Source: Pseudomonas shahriarae
GTDB lineage: Bacteria; Pseudomonadota; Gammaproteobacteria; Pseudomonadales; Pseudomonadaceae
NCBI RefSeq assembly: GCF_014268455.2
Contig: NZ_CP077085.1
Coordinates: 3,203,001 to 3,267,000, forward strand
Reading direction: 5' to 3'
DNA length: 64,000 nucleotides
The position numbers were made by a program, and so were the translations under genes. The first letter of the stretch is position 1. The number at the start of each line of letters is the position of its first letter. The notes under the pieces were generated by a model, which had not been told where the DNA came from, made no database searches, and worked only from the letters and a program-made list of their open reading frames with translations. Below, piece after piece: positions 9,339-17,895 of the stretch.

Positions 9339-12300
9339 TTAACGCCCGTCCAGCAACCCGTGCAATCCGCGCAATGGCACTGCCAGCCAGGTCGGGCGGT
9401 TCTCTGCCTCGTAGGCCACTTCATACGCCGCCTTCTCCAGGCTGAACAATGCGAGAGCCGCTTCTGCTCCTTTGGCATCCTGCCAGTCATGCGCCAGTGT
9501 AGACGTAGCCTGTTGATACGCCTGGATAAATGCCTGGCGCGCTTCAGTCAGGTAGCGATCTACCACGCGTTGGCGCGAGGCATCGGTATCGGCCGAGTGA
9601 TCCAGCCCTTGCCCTTGCACATTCAGGGCCATGGCGGCGGCGTAGTCGAACGAACGCAGTACGCCGCTGACGTCCTTGTACGGGCTGTGCTTGCCTCGGC
9701 GCTCGTGCAACGGCCGCGCGGGCTCGCCCTCGAAGTCGATCAGATAGGCATCGCCCTTGACCACCAGGACCTGGCCCAGGTGCAAATCCCCATGGACCCG
9801 GATGCGCAAGCCGCCCATCGTGGCTTTTGCCAAGGCCTGCACATGGCTGGCAATCGCCTTTTTCTGTGCCAGCAGTTGAGTGACCAACCCCTGGTCGGCG
9901 GGGTTCAATTGGTTTTGATGCTGTTTGAGCAGTTGCAATGCACGCTCGATCTGCGCGCCCACCTGCTTGGCCCAGCCCTGGCTGTCCTTGACGGTAGTGA
10001 CTTCGGGCTGGAAGTCCGGGTTGGTGGTTGGCGCGGCCAGCACGTTGTGCATTTCCCCCAGCCGTTGCCCGAGCAGCCCGGCGAAATCCGCCAGTTCGCC
10101 GAGGGCGTTGTAGTGTTGTTCCTGTTCGGAAATCGCTTCGGCCAATTCATCGCGAATCGCCCGTTCCAGGTTGTTCTGGGTCCAGCCCCAGGCATCGCCC
10201 TGGTTGCTGAGATAGCCCTGGGCAATCATCAGCAGGTTGTCCTGGCCTTCGGCATCGCGGCGGATCACCGAACCCAGCAACGGCGAGATATGCGCGTAGC
10301 CGGCGGCGGTCAGGTAGGCGCCCATTTCCAGTTCCGGATGAATCCCGGTGCTGACCTTGCGGATCAACTTCAGCACCAGGCTTTCGCCGACCACCACCGA
10401 ACTGTTGGACTGCTCGGCCGCCAGGTAGCGCACTTGCAACTGGTCGCCCAGGGGCAAGTCGGGCAATTGTGGGGTCGGCTCGAAACGGATCTCCCCATCG
10501 CTGCTGGTAAGCACGGTCTCGGCGCGCAGGCCCTCGATCACCGCGCGGATGAAGCTGTCGAGGCTGAACGCATCGGTGATCAGGCCCACCTGGCGCACCC
10601 GGCGTACCCGTGCCAGGGCCAGTTGCTGCGGCAAGGCGCTGCTGAACTGATCTTCGCCCAGCAGGCCGAAGGGCAACTGATAACGGCTGGTCTGCCCGCC
10701 GCTGGTCACTTCAATCTCACTGAGCAGCACCGGATGCTGGGCATCGCCAAAGCGCACGCCATAGGCGATATGCACGCGGTCGATGGTTGAGTCCTTATTG
10801 GCGAACCAACGCCGATTGGCCAGCCAGCTGGGCAGTGAAGTCTGCTCCAGAGTGGTGCGGCACGGCGCTTCGAGCAATTCTTCGAGGCGTTTTTTCAAGA
10901 CCAGGGTGGTGAAGTCCGGCAGACTCTGGGCCGGCTCCACATGCCAGCTGGGCATCTGGTTTTCCGCGGCCAACACAAACCAATAGAAGCCGTAGGGTGC
11001 CAGGGTCAGCAGGAAATTCAGCTGACCGATGGGCGGGAAGGCATTGCCGCCGAGCATTTCCACCGGAACCATGCCGGCAAAGGCCGACAGGTCCAACTCC
11101 GCCGCCTGGGCGGTACGCGACACGTTGGCCACACACAGGATGATTTCCTGTTTGCCGTCGACGCCGGTGTACTCGCGGGTGTAAGCGAGGATCCGGCGGT
11201 TGCTCGGCGAGAGCATTTTCAGGGTGCCGCGCCCGAACGCCTTGGACTGCTTGCGGATCGCCAGCATGCGCCGCGTCCAGTTCAGGAGGGAATGGGGGTC
11301 CTGGGCCTGGGTTTCGACGTTGACCGACTGGTAGCCGTAGAGCGGGTCCATGATCGGCGGCAGTACCAGGCTGGCCGGGTCGGCGCGGGAAAAACCACCG
11401 TTACGGTCGATGGACCATTGCATCGGCGTGCGTACGCCGTCGCGGTCGCCCAGGTAGATATTGTCGCCCATGCCAATTTCATCACCGTAATACAGGGTCG
11501 GTGTGCCAGGCATGGACAGCAACAGGCTGTTGAGCAGCTCGATGCGGCGGCGGTCGCGCTCCATCAAGGGCGCCAGGCGTCGGCGAATCCCCAGGTTGAT
11601 GCGCGCGCGGCGATCGGCGGCGTAGTAGTTCCACAGGTAATCGCGCTCCTTGTCGGTGACCATTTCCAGGGTCAGCTCATCATGGTTGCGCAGGAAAATC
11701 GCCCATTGGCAGTTCGCGGGAATTTCCGGGGTCTGGCGCAGAATATCGGTGATCGGGAAGCGATCTTCCTGGGCCAGGGCCATGTACATACGCGGCATCA
11801 GCGGGAAATGGAAGGCCATATGGCATTCGTCGCCGTCGTCGCCCTTCTGGTCGCCAAAGTACAGCTGGGTATCTTCCGGCCATTGGTTGGCTTCGGCCAG
11901 CAGCATGCGGTCGGGGTAGTTGGCGTCGATTTCGGCACGGATCTGCTTGAGCACATCGTGGGTTTCGGGAAGGTTTTCGTTGTTGGTGCCGTCGCGCTCG
12001 ATCAGGTAAGGAATCGCGTCCAGGCGAAGGCCGTCGATGCCCATGTCCAGCCAGTAGCGCATCACCGACAGCACGGCCTTCATGACTTGCGGGTTGTCGA
12101 AGTTGAGGTCCGGCTGGTGGGAATAGAAGCGGTGCCAGAAGTACTGGCCGGCGACCGGGTCCCAGGTCCAGTTGGACTTTTCGGTGTCGAGGAAAATGAT
12201 GCGGGTGCCGTCGTATTTCTGGTCGTCATCGGACCACACGTAGAAGTCCCGGGCACTGGAGCCAGGCTTGGCCTTGCGCGCGCGCTGGAACCACGGATGC

Positions 12301-12653
12301 TGGTCCGAGGTGTGGTTGATCACCAGCTCCGTAATCACCCGCAGCCCGCGCTTGTGCGCCTCGGCGATAAAACGCTTGGCGTCGGCCATGGTCCCGTAGT
12401 CGCTGTGCACACCACGGTATTCGGCAATGTCATAGCCGTCGTCACGGCGTGGCGAAGGGTAGAACGGCAGCAGCCAGATGGTGTTCACGCCCAGGTCGGC
12501 GATGTAGTCGAGTTTGGCGATCAGCCCGGGGAAATCCCCGATGCCGTCGTTATTGGAGTCGAAATAGGATTTGACGTGAACCTGGTAAATCACCGCGTCC
12601 TTGTACCAGAGCGGGTCTTTGATAAAGGTGGCAGCCTTGGGTTTCTTCGCCAT
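9339..12653 (-). CDS. treS: Trehalose synthase / maltokinase fusion (TreS-Pep2)
   Basis: This 1104-residue two-domain enzyme joins TreS to a maltokinase. TreS (about residues 1-550, GH13) interconverts trehalose and maltose; the maltokinase (about 590-1104) makes maltose-1-phosphate for GlgE. TreS motifs are GLRLDAIPYL (Asp nucleophile), MLLAEANQWPED (Glu) and LRNHDELTLE. The kinase half has the aminoglycoside-phosphotransferase-like loop VHGDLHLGQ and the metal-binding IDFEGEPARP. The start MAKKPK is preceded by CCAGGAGTTTCCA. The fusion is the usual Pseudomonas form; in mycobacteria and streptomycetes the two are separate proteins. It sits between glgE and glgB on the same strand. Confidence 0.96.
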   Translation of the reverse strand: MAKKPKAATFIKDPLWYKDAVIYQVHVKSYFDSNNDGIGDFPGLIAKLDYIADLGVNTIWLLPFYPSPRRDDGYDIAEYRGVHSDYGTMADAKRFIAEAHKRGLRVITELVINHTSDQHPWFQRARKAKPGSSARDFYVWSDDDQKYDGTRIIFLDTEKSNWTWDPVAGQYFWHRFYSHQPDLNFDNPQVMKAVLSVMRYWLDMGIDGLRLDAIPYLIERDGTNNENLPETHDVLKQIRAEIDANYPDRMLLAEANQWPEDTQLYFGDQKGDDGDECHMAFHFPLMPRMYMALAQEDRFPITDILRQTPEIPANCQWAIFLRNHDELTLEMVTDKERDYLWNYYAADRRARINLGIRRRLAPLMERDRRRIELLNSLLLSMPGTPTLYYGDEIGMGDNIYLGDRDGVRTPMQWSIDRNGGFSRADPASLVLPPIMDPLYGYQSVNVETQAQDPHSLLNWTRRMLAIRKQSKAFGRGTLKMLSPSNRRILAYTREYTGVDGKQEIILCVANVSRTAQAAELDLSAFAGMVPVEMLGGNAFPPIGQLNFLLTLAPYGFYWFVLAAENQMPSWHVEPAQSLPDFTTLVLKKRLEELLEAPCRTTLEQTSLPSWLANRRWFANKDSTIDRVHIAYGVRFGDAQHPVLLSEIEVTSGGQTSRYQLPFGLLGEDQFSSALPQQLALARVRRVRQVGLITDAFSLDSFIRAVIEGLRAETVLTSSDGEIRFEPTPQLPDLPLGDQLQVRYLAAEQSNSSVVVGESLVLKLIRKVSTGIHPELEMGAYLTAAGYAHISPLLGSVIRRDAEGQDNLLMIAQGYLSNQGDAWGWTQNNLERAIRDELAEAISEQEQHYNALGELADFAGLLGQRLGEMHNVLAAPTTNPDFQPEVTTVKDSQGWAKQVGAQIERALQLLKQHQNQLNPADQGLVTQLLAQKKAIASHVQALAKATMGGLRIRVHGDLHLGQVLVVKGDAYLIDFEGEPARPLHERRGKHSPYKDVSGVLRSFDYAAAMALNVQGQGLDHSADTDASRQRVVDRYLTEARQAFIQAYQQATSTLAHDWQDAKGAEAALALFSLEKAAYEVAYEAENRPTWLAVPLRGLHGLLDGR

Positions 12654-12700
12654 TGGAAACTCCTGGAAAATTCAAGAAAACTTACAGACTGGACTGGATC

Positions 12701-12729
12701 AATGTGTGCGGGCTTGCCCGCTCCCACAG
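12701..12729. repeat. REP palindrome between glgE and treS
   Basis: GTGCGGGCTTGCCCGCTCC is a short REP-type inverted repeat in the 92-bp gap between the glgE stop and the treS start. Confidence 0.65.
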
Positions 12730-12745
12730 TTGATCTGCATCCGAC

Positions 12746-14719
12746 TCAAGACTGGGTTACGCGCCAGATGCCAAATGGCATATGGGGCTCGATGCGCATC
12801 CATTGGATCTTGCCGTACCAGGTCCAGCGATGGCCGTTCATCAGGTCTTCGCCCTGCACCTGGGCGTCGTCCGGCAGGCCCATCTCCCACAACGGCAGCT
12901 CGAAATGCGCCTCCTGGGCGTTGAACGGGTCGAGGTTGACGGCGACCAGGATGAAGTTGCTGCCATCCTCGCTGCGCTTGCCGAAGTACAGGATGTGGTC
13001 GTTGAACGCGTTGTAGAGCGTCAGGCCCAAGTGTGTCTGCAGTGCCGGATTTTGCCGGCGGATGCGGTTGAGTTGGGCAATCTCGGCAATGATGTTGCCG
13101 GGGGCACTGAAGTCCCGGGGGCGGATCTCGTACTTTTCCGAGTCCAGGTACTCTTCCTTGCCCGGCACCGGCGCGCTTTCACACAGCTCAAAACCCGAGT
13201 ACATGCCCCATAGGCCCGAGCCCATGGTGGCCAGCGCGGCACGGATCAAAAAGCCGGGGCGCCCGGACTCATGCAGAAAGCCCGGGTTGATGTCCGGGGT
13301 GTTGACGAAAAAGTTCGGCCGGTAGCATTCACGCCAGGGCGACTGGTTCAACTGGGTGAAGTACTCACTCAATTCGGCCTTGGTGTTGCGCCAGGTGAAA
13401 TAGGTGTAGCTCTGGGAATAACCGACCTTGCCCAGCCGCGCCATCATCGCCGGGGTGGTGAAGGCCTCGGCGAGGAAGATCACTTCGGGGTGCTGGGCCC
13501 GTACATCGCTGATCAACCATTGCCAGAACGGCAGCGGCTTGGTGTGAGGGTTGTCGACGCGGAAGGTCTTGACCCCCTCCTCGACCCAGCCCAGCACGAC
13601 ATCGCGCAACTCCAGCCACAGGCTGGGGATCGCATCGGTGGCATAGAAGTCGACGTTGACGATGTCCTGGTATTTCTTCGGCGGGTTTTCCGCATATTTG
13701 ATCGTGCCGTCCGGGCGCCAGTTGAACCAGCCGGGATGCTGCTTGAGCCAGGGGTGGTCCTGGGAACATTGGATGGCAAAGTCCAGGGCGATCTCCAGGC
13801 CGTGCTCGGCGGCGGCGGCTACCAGGCGGCGGAAATCCTCGCGGGTGCCCAGCTGCGAATGGATGGCGTCATGGCCGCCCTCCTCGCTGCCGATGGCATA
13901 CGGGCTGCCGGGATCCTCGGGGCCGGCGGTCAGTGAGTTGTTCTTGCCCTTGCGGTGACTACGGCCGATGGGGTGGATCGGCGGGAAGTACAGCACGTCA
14001 AAGCCCATGTCATGGATCATCGCCAGGCGCCCATGCACGTCATTGAAGGTGCCGTGGCGCGCCGCATCGTCGGTGATCGAGCGCGGAAACAGCTCGTACC
14101 AACTGGCAAACAGCGCCTGTGGCCGTTCCACATCCAGTGGATACACCGGGCTGATACTCAGGTAGGGGCGCAAATCGGCCTCGGCCATCAGCTGTGCACT
14201 GTGTTCGTGCAGAAACAACGCGACCTGCTCGGTTTCCAGCAGCCCGGACAATTGTTGATGCAATTGCTGCAAGTGCTCCTGCAGCTCACCTTCACTGCGT
14301 TCAGCGGCTTGCAAGACCTGCTGGCGACCTTCCTGCAGCTCCAGGCTGACGGGAACCCCGGCGGTGTGTTTCTTGCCCAGTTCGTAGCAGAAACTGGCGA
14401 AATGGTCGATCCACGCCTCGATGCAATATTGGTGCGGGCCCTGCAGGGTGACGTCGAAAGTGCCTTCCCAGGTGTTGTTGCCCTTGTCTGCCATGACCTC
14501 GCGATGCCAGTTGTCTTCACTCAGCGACCGCCAGCGAATCAACACGGCCAACTGGTCATGGCCGTCGGCGAACACCTTGCTGGTAACGTGGATGGATTGC
14601 CCTTGCACGGCCTTGACCGCGAATGCGCCGGCATCAATCACCGGCATCGTGTCTTCAATGGCGATCCTGGGCAGCAACAGTGCCTGGGACAATGGTAATC
14701 CGGGTATTTCAGCCGTCAT
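12746..14719 (-). CDS. glgE: Alpha-1,4-glucan:maltose-1-phosphate maltosyltransferase GlgE
   Basis: GlgE extends linear alpha-1,4 glucan by two glucose units using maltose-1-phosphate. The protein has 657 residues. Motifs of the GH13_3 family are visible: KTFRVDNPHTKPLPFW with the Asp nucleophile, VIFLAEAFTTP with the Glu acid/base, and FPPIHPIGRSHRKGKNN near the active-site entrance. The start MTAEIPG is preceded by AAGGGGAGATGCTCG; the in-frame ATG eight codons upstream lies before this ribosome site. It is the first gene of the cluster, so its promoter must lie in the divergent region 14720-14919, which is itself duplicated at 16501. Confidence 0.96.
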   Translation of the reverse strand: MTAEIPGLPLSQALLLPRIAIEDTMPVIDAGAFAVKAVQGQSIHVTSKVFADGHDQLAVLIRWRSLSEDNWHREVMADKGNNTWEGTFDVTLQGPHQYCIEAWIDHFASFCYELGKKHTAGVPVSLELQEGRQQVLQAAERSEGELQEHLQQLHQQLSGLLETEQVALFLHEHSAQLMAEADLRPYLSISPVYPLDVERPQALFASWYELFPRSITDDAARHGTFNDVHGRLAMIHDMGFDVLYFPPIHPIGRSHRKGKNNSLTAGPEDPGSPYAIGSEEGGHDAIHSQLGTREDFRRLVAAAAEHGLEIALDFAIQCSQDHPWLKQHPGWFNWRPDGTIKYAENPPKKYQDIVNVDFYATDAIPSLWLELRDVVLGWVEEGVKTFRVDNPHTKPLPFWQWLISDVRAQHPEVIFLAEAFTTPAMMARLGKVGYSQSYTYFTWRNTKAELSEYFTQLNQSPWRECYRPNFFVNTPDINPGFLHESGRPGFLIRAALATMGSGLWGMYSGFELCESAPVPGKEEYLDSEKYEIRPRDFSAPGNIIAEIAQLNRIRRQNPALQTHLGLTLYNAFNDHILYFGKRSEDGSNFILVAVNLDPFNAQEAHFELPLWEMGLPDDAQVQGEDLMNGHRWTWYGKIQWMRIEPHMPFGIWRVTQS

Positions 14720-14743
14720 CGAGCATCTCCCCTTACGCCCCAT

Positions 14744-14919
14744 GGACGCTCTTGTGCTTGATTGTCAGTGCTGCAGGCGGGCTCTTCCTGAGCCGGCCAC
14801 ATAAGGTCCGAGCCCGGTGGCCGGCGGAAAGTTCAGATGGATGTGCCGCCCGCCGGGCGGGAATCAATCGGCCGTGCCGATTGTCCCCGATACAACAAAG
14901 CACAAAGGAGGCCATACCG
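14744..14919 (+). repeat. Structured leader, copy 1 of a direct repeat
   Basis: This 176-bp stretch recurs at 16501-16676; the first 73 bases are identical. It can fold into GGCTC/GAGCC (14780-14794), a 9-bp GCCGGCCAC/GTGGCCGGC stem (14792-14825) that competes with the first hairpin, and CAATCGGC/GCCGATTG (14865-14883), followed by AAAGGAGG and the ATG of the small peptide gene. It is also the only space for the glgE promoter on the other strand. It could be a shared promoter region or a cis-acting RNA; no known riboswitch family was recognised. Confidence 0.6.
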
Positions 14920-15078
14920 ATGAGTAGCCCGATCCCCGCACGAACCCCAGAGCCCAATATAGACAAGCCACCACTGCCGCCCACTGAGCCAGTACCGATT
15001 CCCGAGCAGGAGCCACCTGAAAACCTGCCACCACCGATGGAGGACCCACCGCAAACCGCGCCACCGGTCGTCGCCTGA
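14920..15078 (+). CDS. 52-residue Pro/Glu-rich peptide, copy 1
   Basis: This tiny gene is supported by a perfect ribosome site (AAAGGAGG, eight bases upstream) and by a paralogue of identical length at 16677. The product is almost entirely Pro, Glu and Ile/Val (core motif PPTEPVPIPEQEPPE) and should be disordered and acidic. It has no signal peptide or membrane segment. The two copies share the frame PIPA-TP-PNID--LPPTEP-PIPEQEPPE. The protein family was not recognised and no function is proposed. It is divergent from glgE. Confidence 0.75.
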   Translation: MSSPIPARTPEPNIDKPPLPPTEPVPIPEQEPPENLPPPMEDPPQTAPPVVA

Positions 15079-15089
15079 AAAGCGTCGCT

Positions 15090-15111
15090 GCTTGCCCGCG
15101 ATCGGGCAAGC
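15090..15111 (+). terminator. Hairpin after the first small peptide gene
   Basis: GCTTGCCCG and CGGGCAAGC form a perfect 9-bp stem with a CGAT loop 11 bases after the stop codon. There is no T-tract; the sequence also resembles half a REP element. Confidence 0.5.
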
Positions 15112-15221
15112 ATTAGAGATACGTCCTACCAACCAGCCCGAAAGCACTGAAGTCGATCGCCCTCGCCCATAGATAGGCTGACTTGCGCATGCATCACGTC
15201 AAACCCATGCGAGGGCTCATC

Positions 15222-16358
15222 ATGTCAATTCAACCCGCTAATCATCAGCCGTACCGACCTATCACGTCGCTTCCTGAAAAAGTGCCACTTAATCATTCTC
15301 AAGAGATTCTGCGCTTGCTCAAGGCCGGCCCAAGTGCCCCCTCACGAACAAAAACGCCTGACAGACCGCGTCAGCAGCCAACGCCTACCTCACAGTTCAA
15401 AACCACGCGCCAACCTGACGCAAAGCCTGCCGAGCGTGGCTATCCCCCCCGGCAGTCCGAGGCAGCCACTGCACAGGCCAAGCCTCGCCCACAAACGCCT
15501 GACGCAGGCTCTGTAATAGCCGACAAAGTTGGCAGGTTATTGAACCGCGACAGTGTCATACAAATGTTGCGCGAGCCGTTTTCCATGGAGACCAGGAGCC
15601 GTCTCAGCGAACTGCGCACGTTGTTGAGCCCGGCCAATATCCGCACGATGCAGAATGGCCCCAATGCCGCCGGAACGATCAGGCAACTCAACGAATTCAA
15701 GACACTCTTGAGCCAAACAAACCTCGAGCACCTGCAAGATACTGCGGCAGCCGTGGAGGTCCCTGGGTTGAGTAAGAATGAAATCAGATCACGCATGAAC
15801 ACCGGCGACCCCGAGGCGGATTTCAGGGCCAGCCAGGAAGTCGAGCAAGAGTTGCGTCTGGAGGAAGTGAATATCAAGCAGCGCAAGCGCGATAGCGCAG
15901 GCACCGCCAAGGCCCTTTCCGGCCTCGGCCAATCATTGAACGCGCTCCCCCAGGACACGCCAACGGATGAGACACCGTCCCAGGCAAAGCCAACACCGGA
16001 GAATAACCCGCCGATACAGACAACCCAGACACCCCAGCCCAGGGACAATCCACCTGCCCAAGGCAGCAGCCAAACCTTCACCTTCGGCAATATTGGCGAA
16101 TCGATCCTGGCAGCGCCGAGTGAAGTCATGAACTTTGCCCACGGCCGTGACAAGCTCGATGTCTCGGGAGTTCGTGCCCAACTGGGTAATAAACCCCTTG
16201 ACCTGGTAGAGAACTTCTCAGGCGCCAGCGGTGAAATGCAGATTCACTACCTCCCGGGTACCCACACAAGCGTGGTGATGATCGCAGGCGATCCCGGGAA
16301 GCCACCGTTCGTGGTCAAGGTGTTTGGTGAAGTGACCTACAGCGATCTGGTGACCTGA
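15222..16358 (+). CDS. Protein with serralysin-type (Peptidase_M10_C) C-terminal secretion domain, no protease domain
   Basis: The protein has 378 residues from MSIQPAN (GAGGG upstream; an earlier in-frame ATG at 15183 is less well placed). Residues 1-90 are Pro/Gln/Thr-rich and disordered; 90-215 are helical (VGRLLNRDSVIQMLRE, RSRLSELRTLLS); 220-280 are again Pro-rich. The last 95 residues (284-378) match the C-terminal domain of alkaline protease AprA: TFTFGNIGES, then FAHGRDKLDVSGV, ENFSGASGEM, FVVKVFGEV and the end SDLVT. In serralysins this region carries the type I secretion signal. There is no HExxH zinc motif and no GGxGxD repeats. Base composition looks more AT-rich than the neighbours. 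It is inserted inside a local duplication. Likely a type I secreted protein of unknown activity. Confidence 0.75.
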   Translation: MSIQPANHQPYRPITSLPEKVPLNHSQEILRLLKAGPSAPSRTKTPDRPRQQPTPTSQFKTTRQPDAKPAERGYPPRQSEAATAQAKPRPQTPDAGSVIADKVGRLLNRDSVIQMLREPFSMETRSRLSELRTLLSPANIRTMQNGPNAAGTIRQLNEFKTLLSQTNLEHLQDTAAAVEVPGLSKNEIRSRMNTGDPEADFRASQEVEQELRLEEVNIKQRKRDSAGTAKALSGLGQSLNALPQDTPTDETPSQAKPTPENNPPIQTTQTPQPRDNPPAQGSSQTFTFGNIGESILAAPSEVMNFAHGRDKLDVSGVRAQLGNKPLDLVENFSGASGEMQIHYLPGTHTSVVMIAGDPGKPPFVVKVFGEVTYSDLVT

Positions 16359-16387
16359 GCAGGCGGCGGTGATTAAAGGGCCGCACA

Positions 16388-16489
16388 GGTGATTCGGTAA
16401 TTTGACTGACCTGGATCAGCACGCCCTGCGTGCTGATCCAGGCACCGGCCCCGCGGCTTGCGGGGGCTGATGAGCGAAAGACCCTGAGC
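16388..16489 (+). repeat. Remnant duplicate of the DUF3203-gene end, its terminator and the ccoG leader
   Basis: GGTGATTCGGTAATTTGA encodes GDSVI-stop, exactly the last codons of the gene ending at 17700. It is followed by the same hairpin, the same CCCCGCGGCTTGCGGGG element and then GATGAGCGAAAGACC, which in the intact copy lies just before ccoG. About 115 bp present in the intact copy (17764-17877) are missing here. Confidence 0.85.
16410..16442 (+). terminator. Perfect 14-bp hairpin after the serralysin-tail gene
   Basis: CCTGGATCAGCACG and CGTGCTGATCCAGG pair perfectly around CCCTG. It is a duplicate of the hairpin at 17705. There is no T-run, so it is either Rho-assisted or an mRNA-protecting hairpin. 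Confidence 0.55.
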
Positions 16490-16500
16490 TAATCCGGGTA

Positions 16501-16676
16501 GGACGCTCTTGTGCTTGATTGTCAGTGCTGCAGGCGGGCTCTTCCTGAGCCGGCCACATAAGGTCCGAGCCCGATGGCCGGCGGAACGTTCAGAGGGGTG
16601 TGCCGCCACCGGGCGGGAATCAATCGGCCGTGGCGGTTGTCCACCGATTGAGAAAAACACAAACGAGGCCACCGCG
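16501..16676 (+). repeat. Structured leader, copy 2 of a direct repeat
   Basis: Copy 2 of the leader at 14744. It is identical over the first 73 bases and then diverges by point changes and short indels, ending at the ATG of the second small peptide gene. The ribosome site is weaker here (AAACGAGG against AAAGGAGG). Confidence 0.7.
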
Positions 16677-16835
16677 ATGAACATCCCGATTCCTGCTGAA
16701 ACACCCGACCCGAATATTGATACACCGACCTTGCCGCCGACCGAGCCTGCGCCGATTCCTGAACAGGAACCGCCGGAAAGCGTGCCACCGGCAAAGGAAG
16801 AGCCGCCTACGACTATGCCGCCGGTTATCGTGTAG
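16677..16835 (+). CDS. 52-residue Pro/Glu-rich peptide, copy 2
   Basis: Paralogue of the gene at 14920, with exactly the same length and the same start context. The product again is acidic, Pro-rich and without predicted structure (PPTEPAPIPEQEPPE core, ending PPVIV). The two proteins differ at about one third of positions, more than the first half of their leaders do. The substitutions keep the Pro/Glu pattern, which argues that both are translated. It converges on the MgtC-like gene with an 11-bp gap. Confidence 0.72.
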   Translation: MNIPIPAETPDPNIDTPTLPPTEPAPIPEQEPPESVPPAKEEPPTTMPPVIV

Positions 16836-16846
16836 GAGCCCCGTAG

Positions 16847-17341
16847 CTAAGGCTTGTCCAGTAGTTTCACAATCCTTGGCATCACGCTGAACACCAGTAG
16901 CGCCAGCACGGTGCTCAGTACCGCAGTGGACTCCTTGCCCAACCCCGCCGCCACCCCGATGGCGGCGGTCATCCACAGGCCGGCTGCGGTGGTCAAGCCC
17001 TTGACGTGCTGGTCAGTGTCCTCCTCCTTGCCCTTGAGAATCGTCCCCGCACCGAGGAAACCGATACCGGCGATCACCCCCTGCACCACCCGGCTCATGG
17101 CGTCTGCCTGGGAGCCGGACATCTGTGGCACCAGCACAAACAAGGCAGCGCCCATCGCCACCAGCATATGGGTGCGCACACCGGCGGCCTTGCCTTTCTG
17201 TTCGCGCTCAAAGCCCAGGATGCCACCCAGAATCGCGGCGATCAGCAGGCGTAGGGTGATTTGCGTCAGTTGCCGCGCATCGCCGATATCGGCGAATTCG
17301 CTTTGCAGGGTTTGCCAGACTTCTTGCCACCAGGCGTCCAT
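16847..17341 (-). CDS. MgtC/SapB family inner-membrane protein
   Basis: The 164-residue protein has four to five hydrophobic segments and the conserved MgtC/SapB pattern LRLLIAAILGGILGFERE followed by VRTHMLVAMGAALFVL and VIAGIGFLGAGTIL. In pathogens MgtC modulates F-type ATP synthase and helps growth at low magnesium; short SapB-type members without the MgtC C-terminal ACT-like domain, like this one, are less well understood. The start MDAWWQ is preceded by AAAAGGACAGGACC. It is transcribed away from the DUF3203-like gene. Confidence 0.88.
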   Translation of the reverse strand: MDAWWQEVWQTLQSEFADIGDARQLTQITLRLLIAAILGGILGFEREQKGKAAGVRTHMLVAMGAALFVLVPQMSGSQADAMSRVVQGVIAGIGFLGAGTILKGKEEDTDQHVKGLTTAAGLWMTAAIGVAAGLGKESTAVLSTVLALLVFSVMPRIVKLLDKP

Positions 17342-17460
17342 GGTCCTGTCCTTTTCATGGGAGATAGAAGATGGACAGCAACGACCGCCAGTCAGTTGCG
17401 CCGAACCATTGGCCGGTGAGCGTCACCTAATGAACAGCACCGAACAACCAGGAGAAGACC

Positions 17461-17700
17461 ATGCCCGTACGTATCGAAAACCAGACCTGCTATTTCAAGA
17501 CCGACGACAACGGTGAAGAACAACGCTGCAGCGTTTTGGAGGTGACGGTGATTACCGACAGCGACAAATCCATGTCGGCGGTCGAGATCGACGGCCAACG
17601 GATCTACATCACCGAAGCCGAGGCCGACGCCTTGACCGTCGCAGGTGCCATTGACGGGCGCAAGCACCTCAAGGCCAGCACCGGTGATTCGGTGATTTGA
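17461..17700 (+). CDS. Small DUF3203-like protein
   Basis: This 79-residue protein (start MPVRIENQTCYF, ribosome site CAGGAGAAGACC) is soluble, acidic and without a signal peptide. The sequence resembles the short Pseudomonas-specific DUF3203 family; that label is from memory and is moderate confidence. No catalytic motif is visible. The last six codons and the downstream hairpin are copied at 16388, which shows that this gene was once inside the duplicated unit. Confidence 0.7.
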   Translation: MPVRIENQTCYFKTDDNGEEQRCSVLEVTVITDSDKSMSAVEIDGQRIYITEAEADALTVAGAIDGRKHLKASTGDSVI

Positions 17701-17704
17701 TTGA

Positions 17705-17739
17705 CCTGGATCAGCATGCCTTGCGTGCTGTTGATCCAG
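17705..17739 (+). terminator. Hairpin after the DUF3203-like gene
   Basis: CCTGGATCA and TGATCCAGG with an inner GCA/TGC form an imperfect stem right after the stop. It is followed by a second GC hairpin (CCCCGC GGCTT GCGGGG) at 17747-17763. Neither has a T-run. Confidence 0.5.
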
Positions 17740-17895
17740 GCACCGGCCCCGCGGCTTGCGGGGTGCTGCACATTGTCGCAGCGGCGCGCTAAAAACTCAT
17801 CTGATCCGCTTTTTATGGTTTTACCTGAGTCTGTTATGCAAACAGATCGCGGCCCATAGTTCATCCGCCTGATGGAGGCTGATGAGCGAAAGACC

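Noticed and set aside
16677..16835. The Pro-rich peptide as an MgtP-like proline leader controlling mgtC
   Set aside because: The mgtC-like gene is on the opposite strand and convergent, so the peptide gene cannot be its leader.
17701..17714. TTGACCTGGATCAG as an ANR/FNR box for ccoG
   Set aside because: It is part of the hairpin following the DUF3203-like gene and about 195 bp from ccoG; the duplicate copy loses the first base of the match. Chance similarity is more likely.
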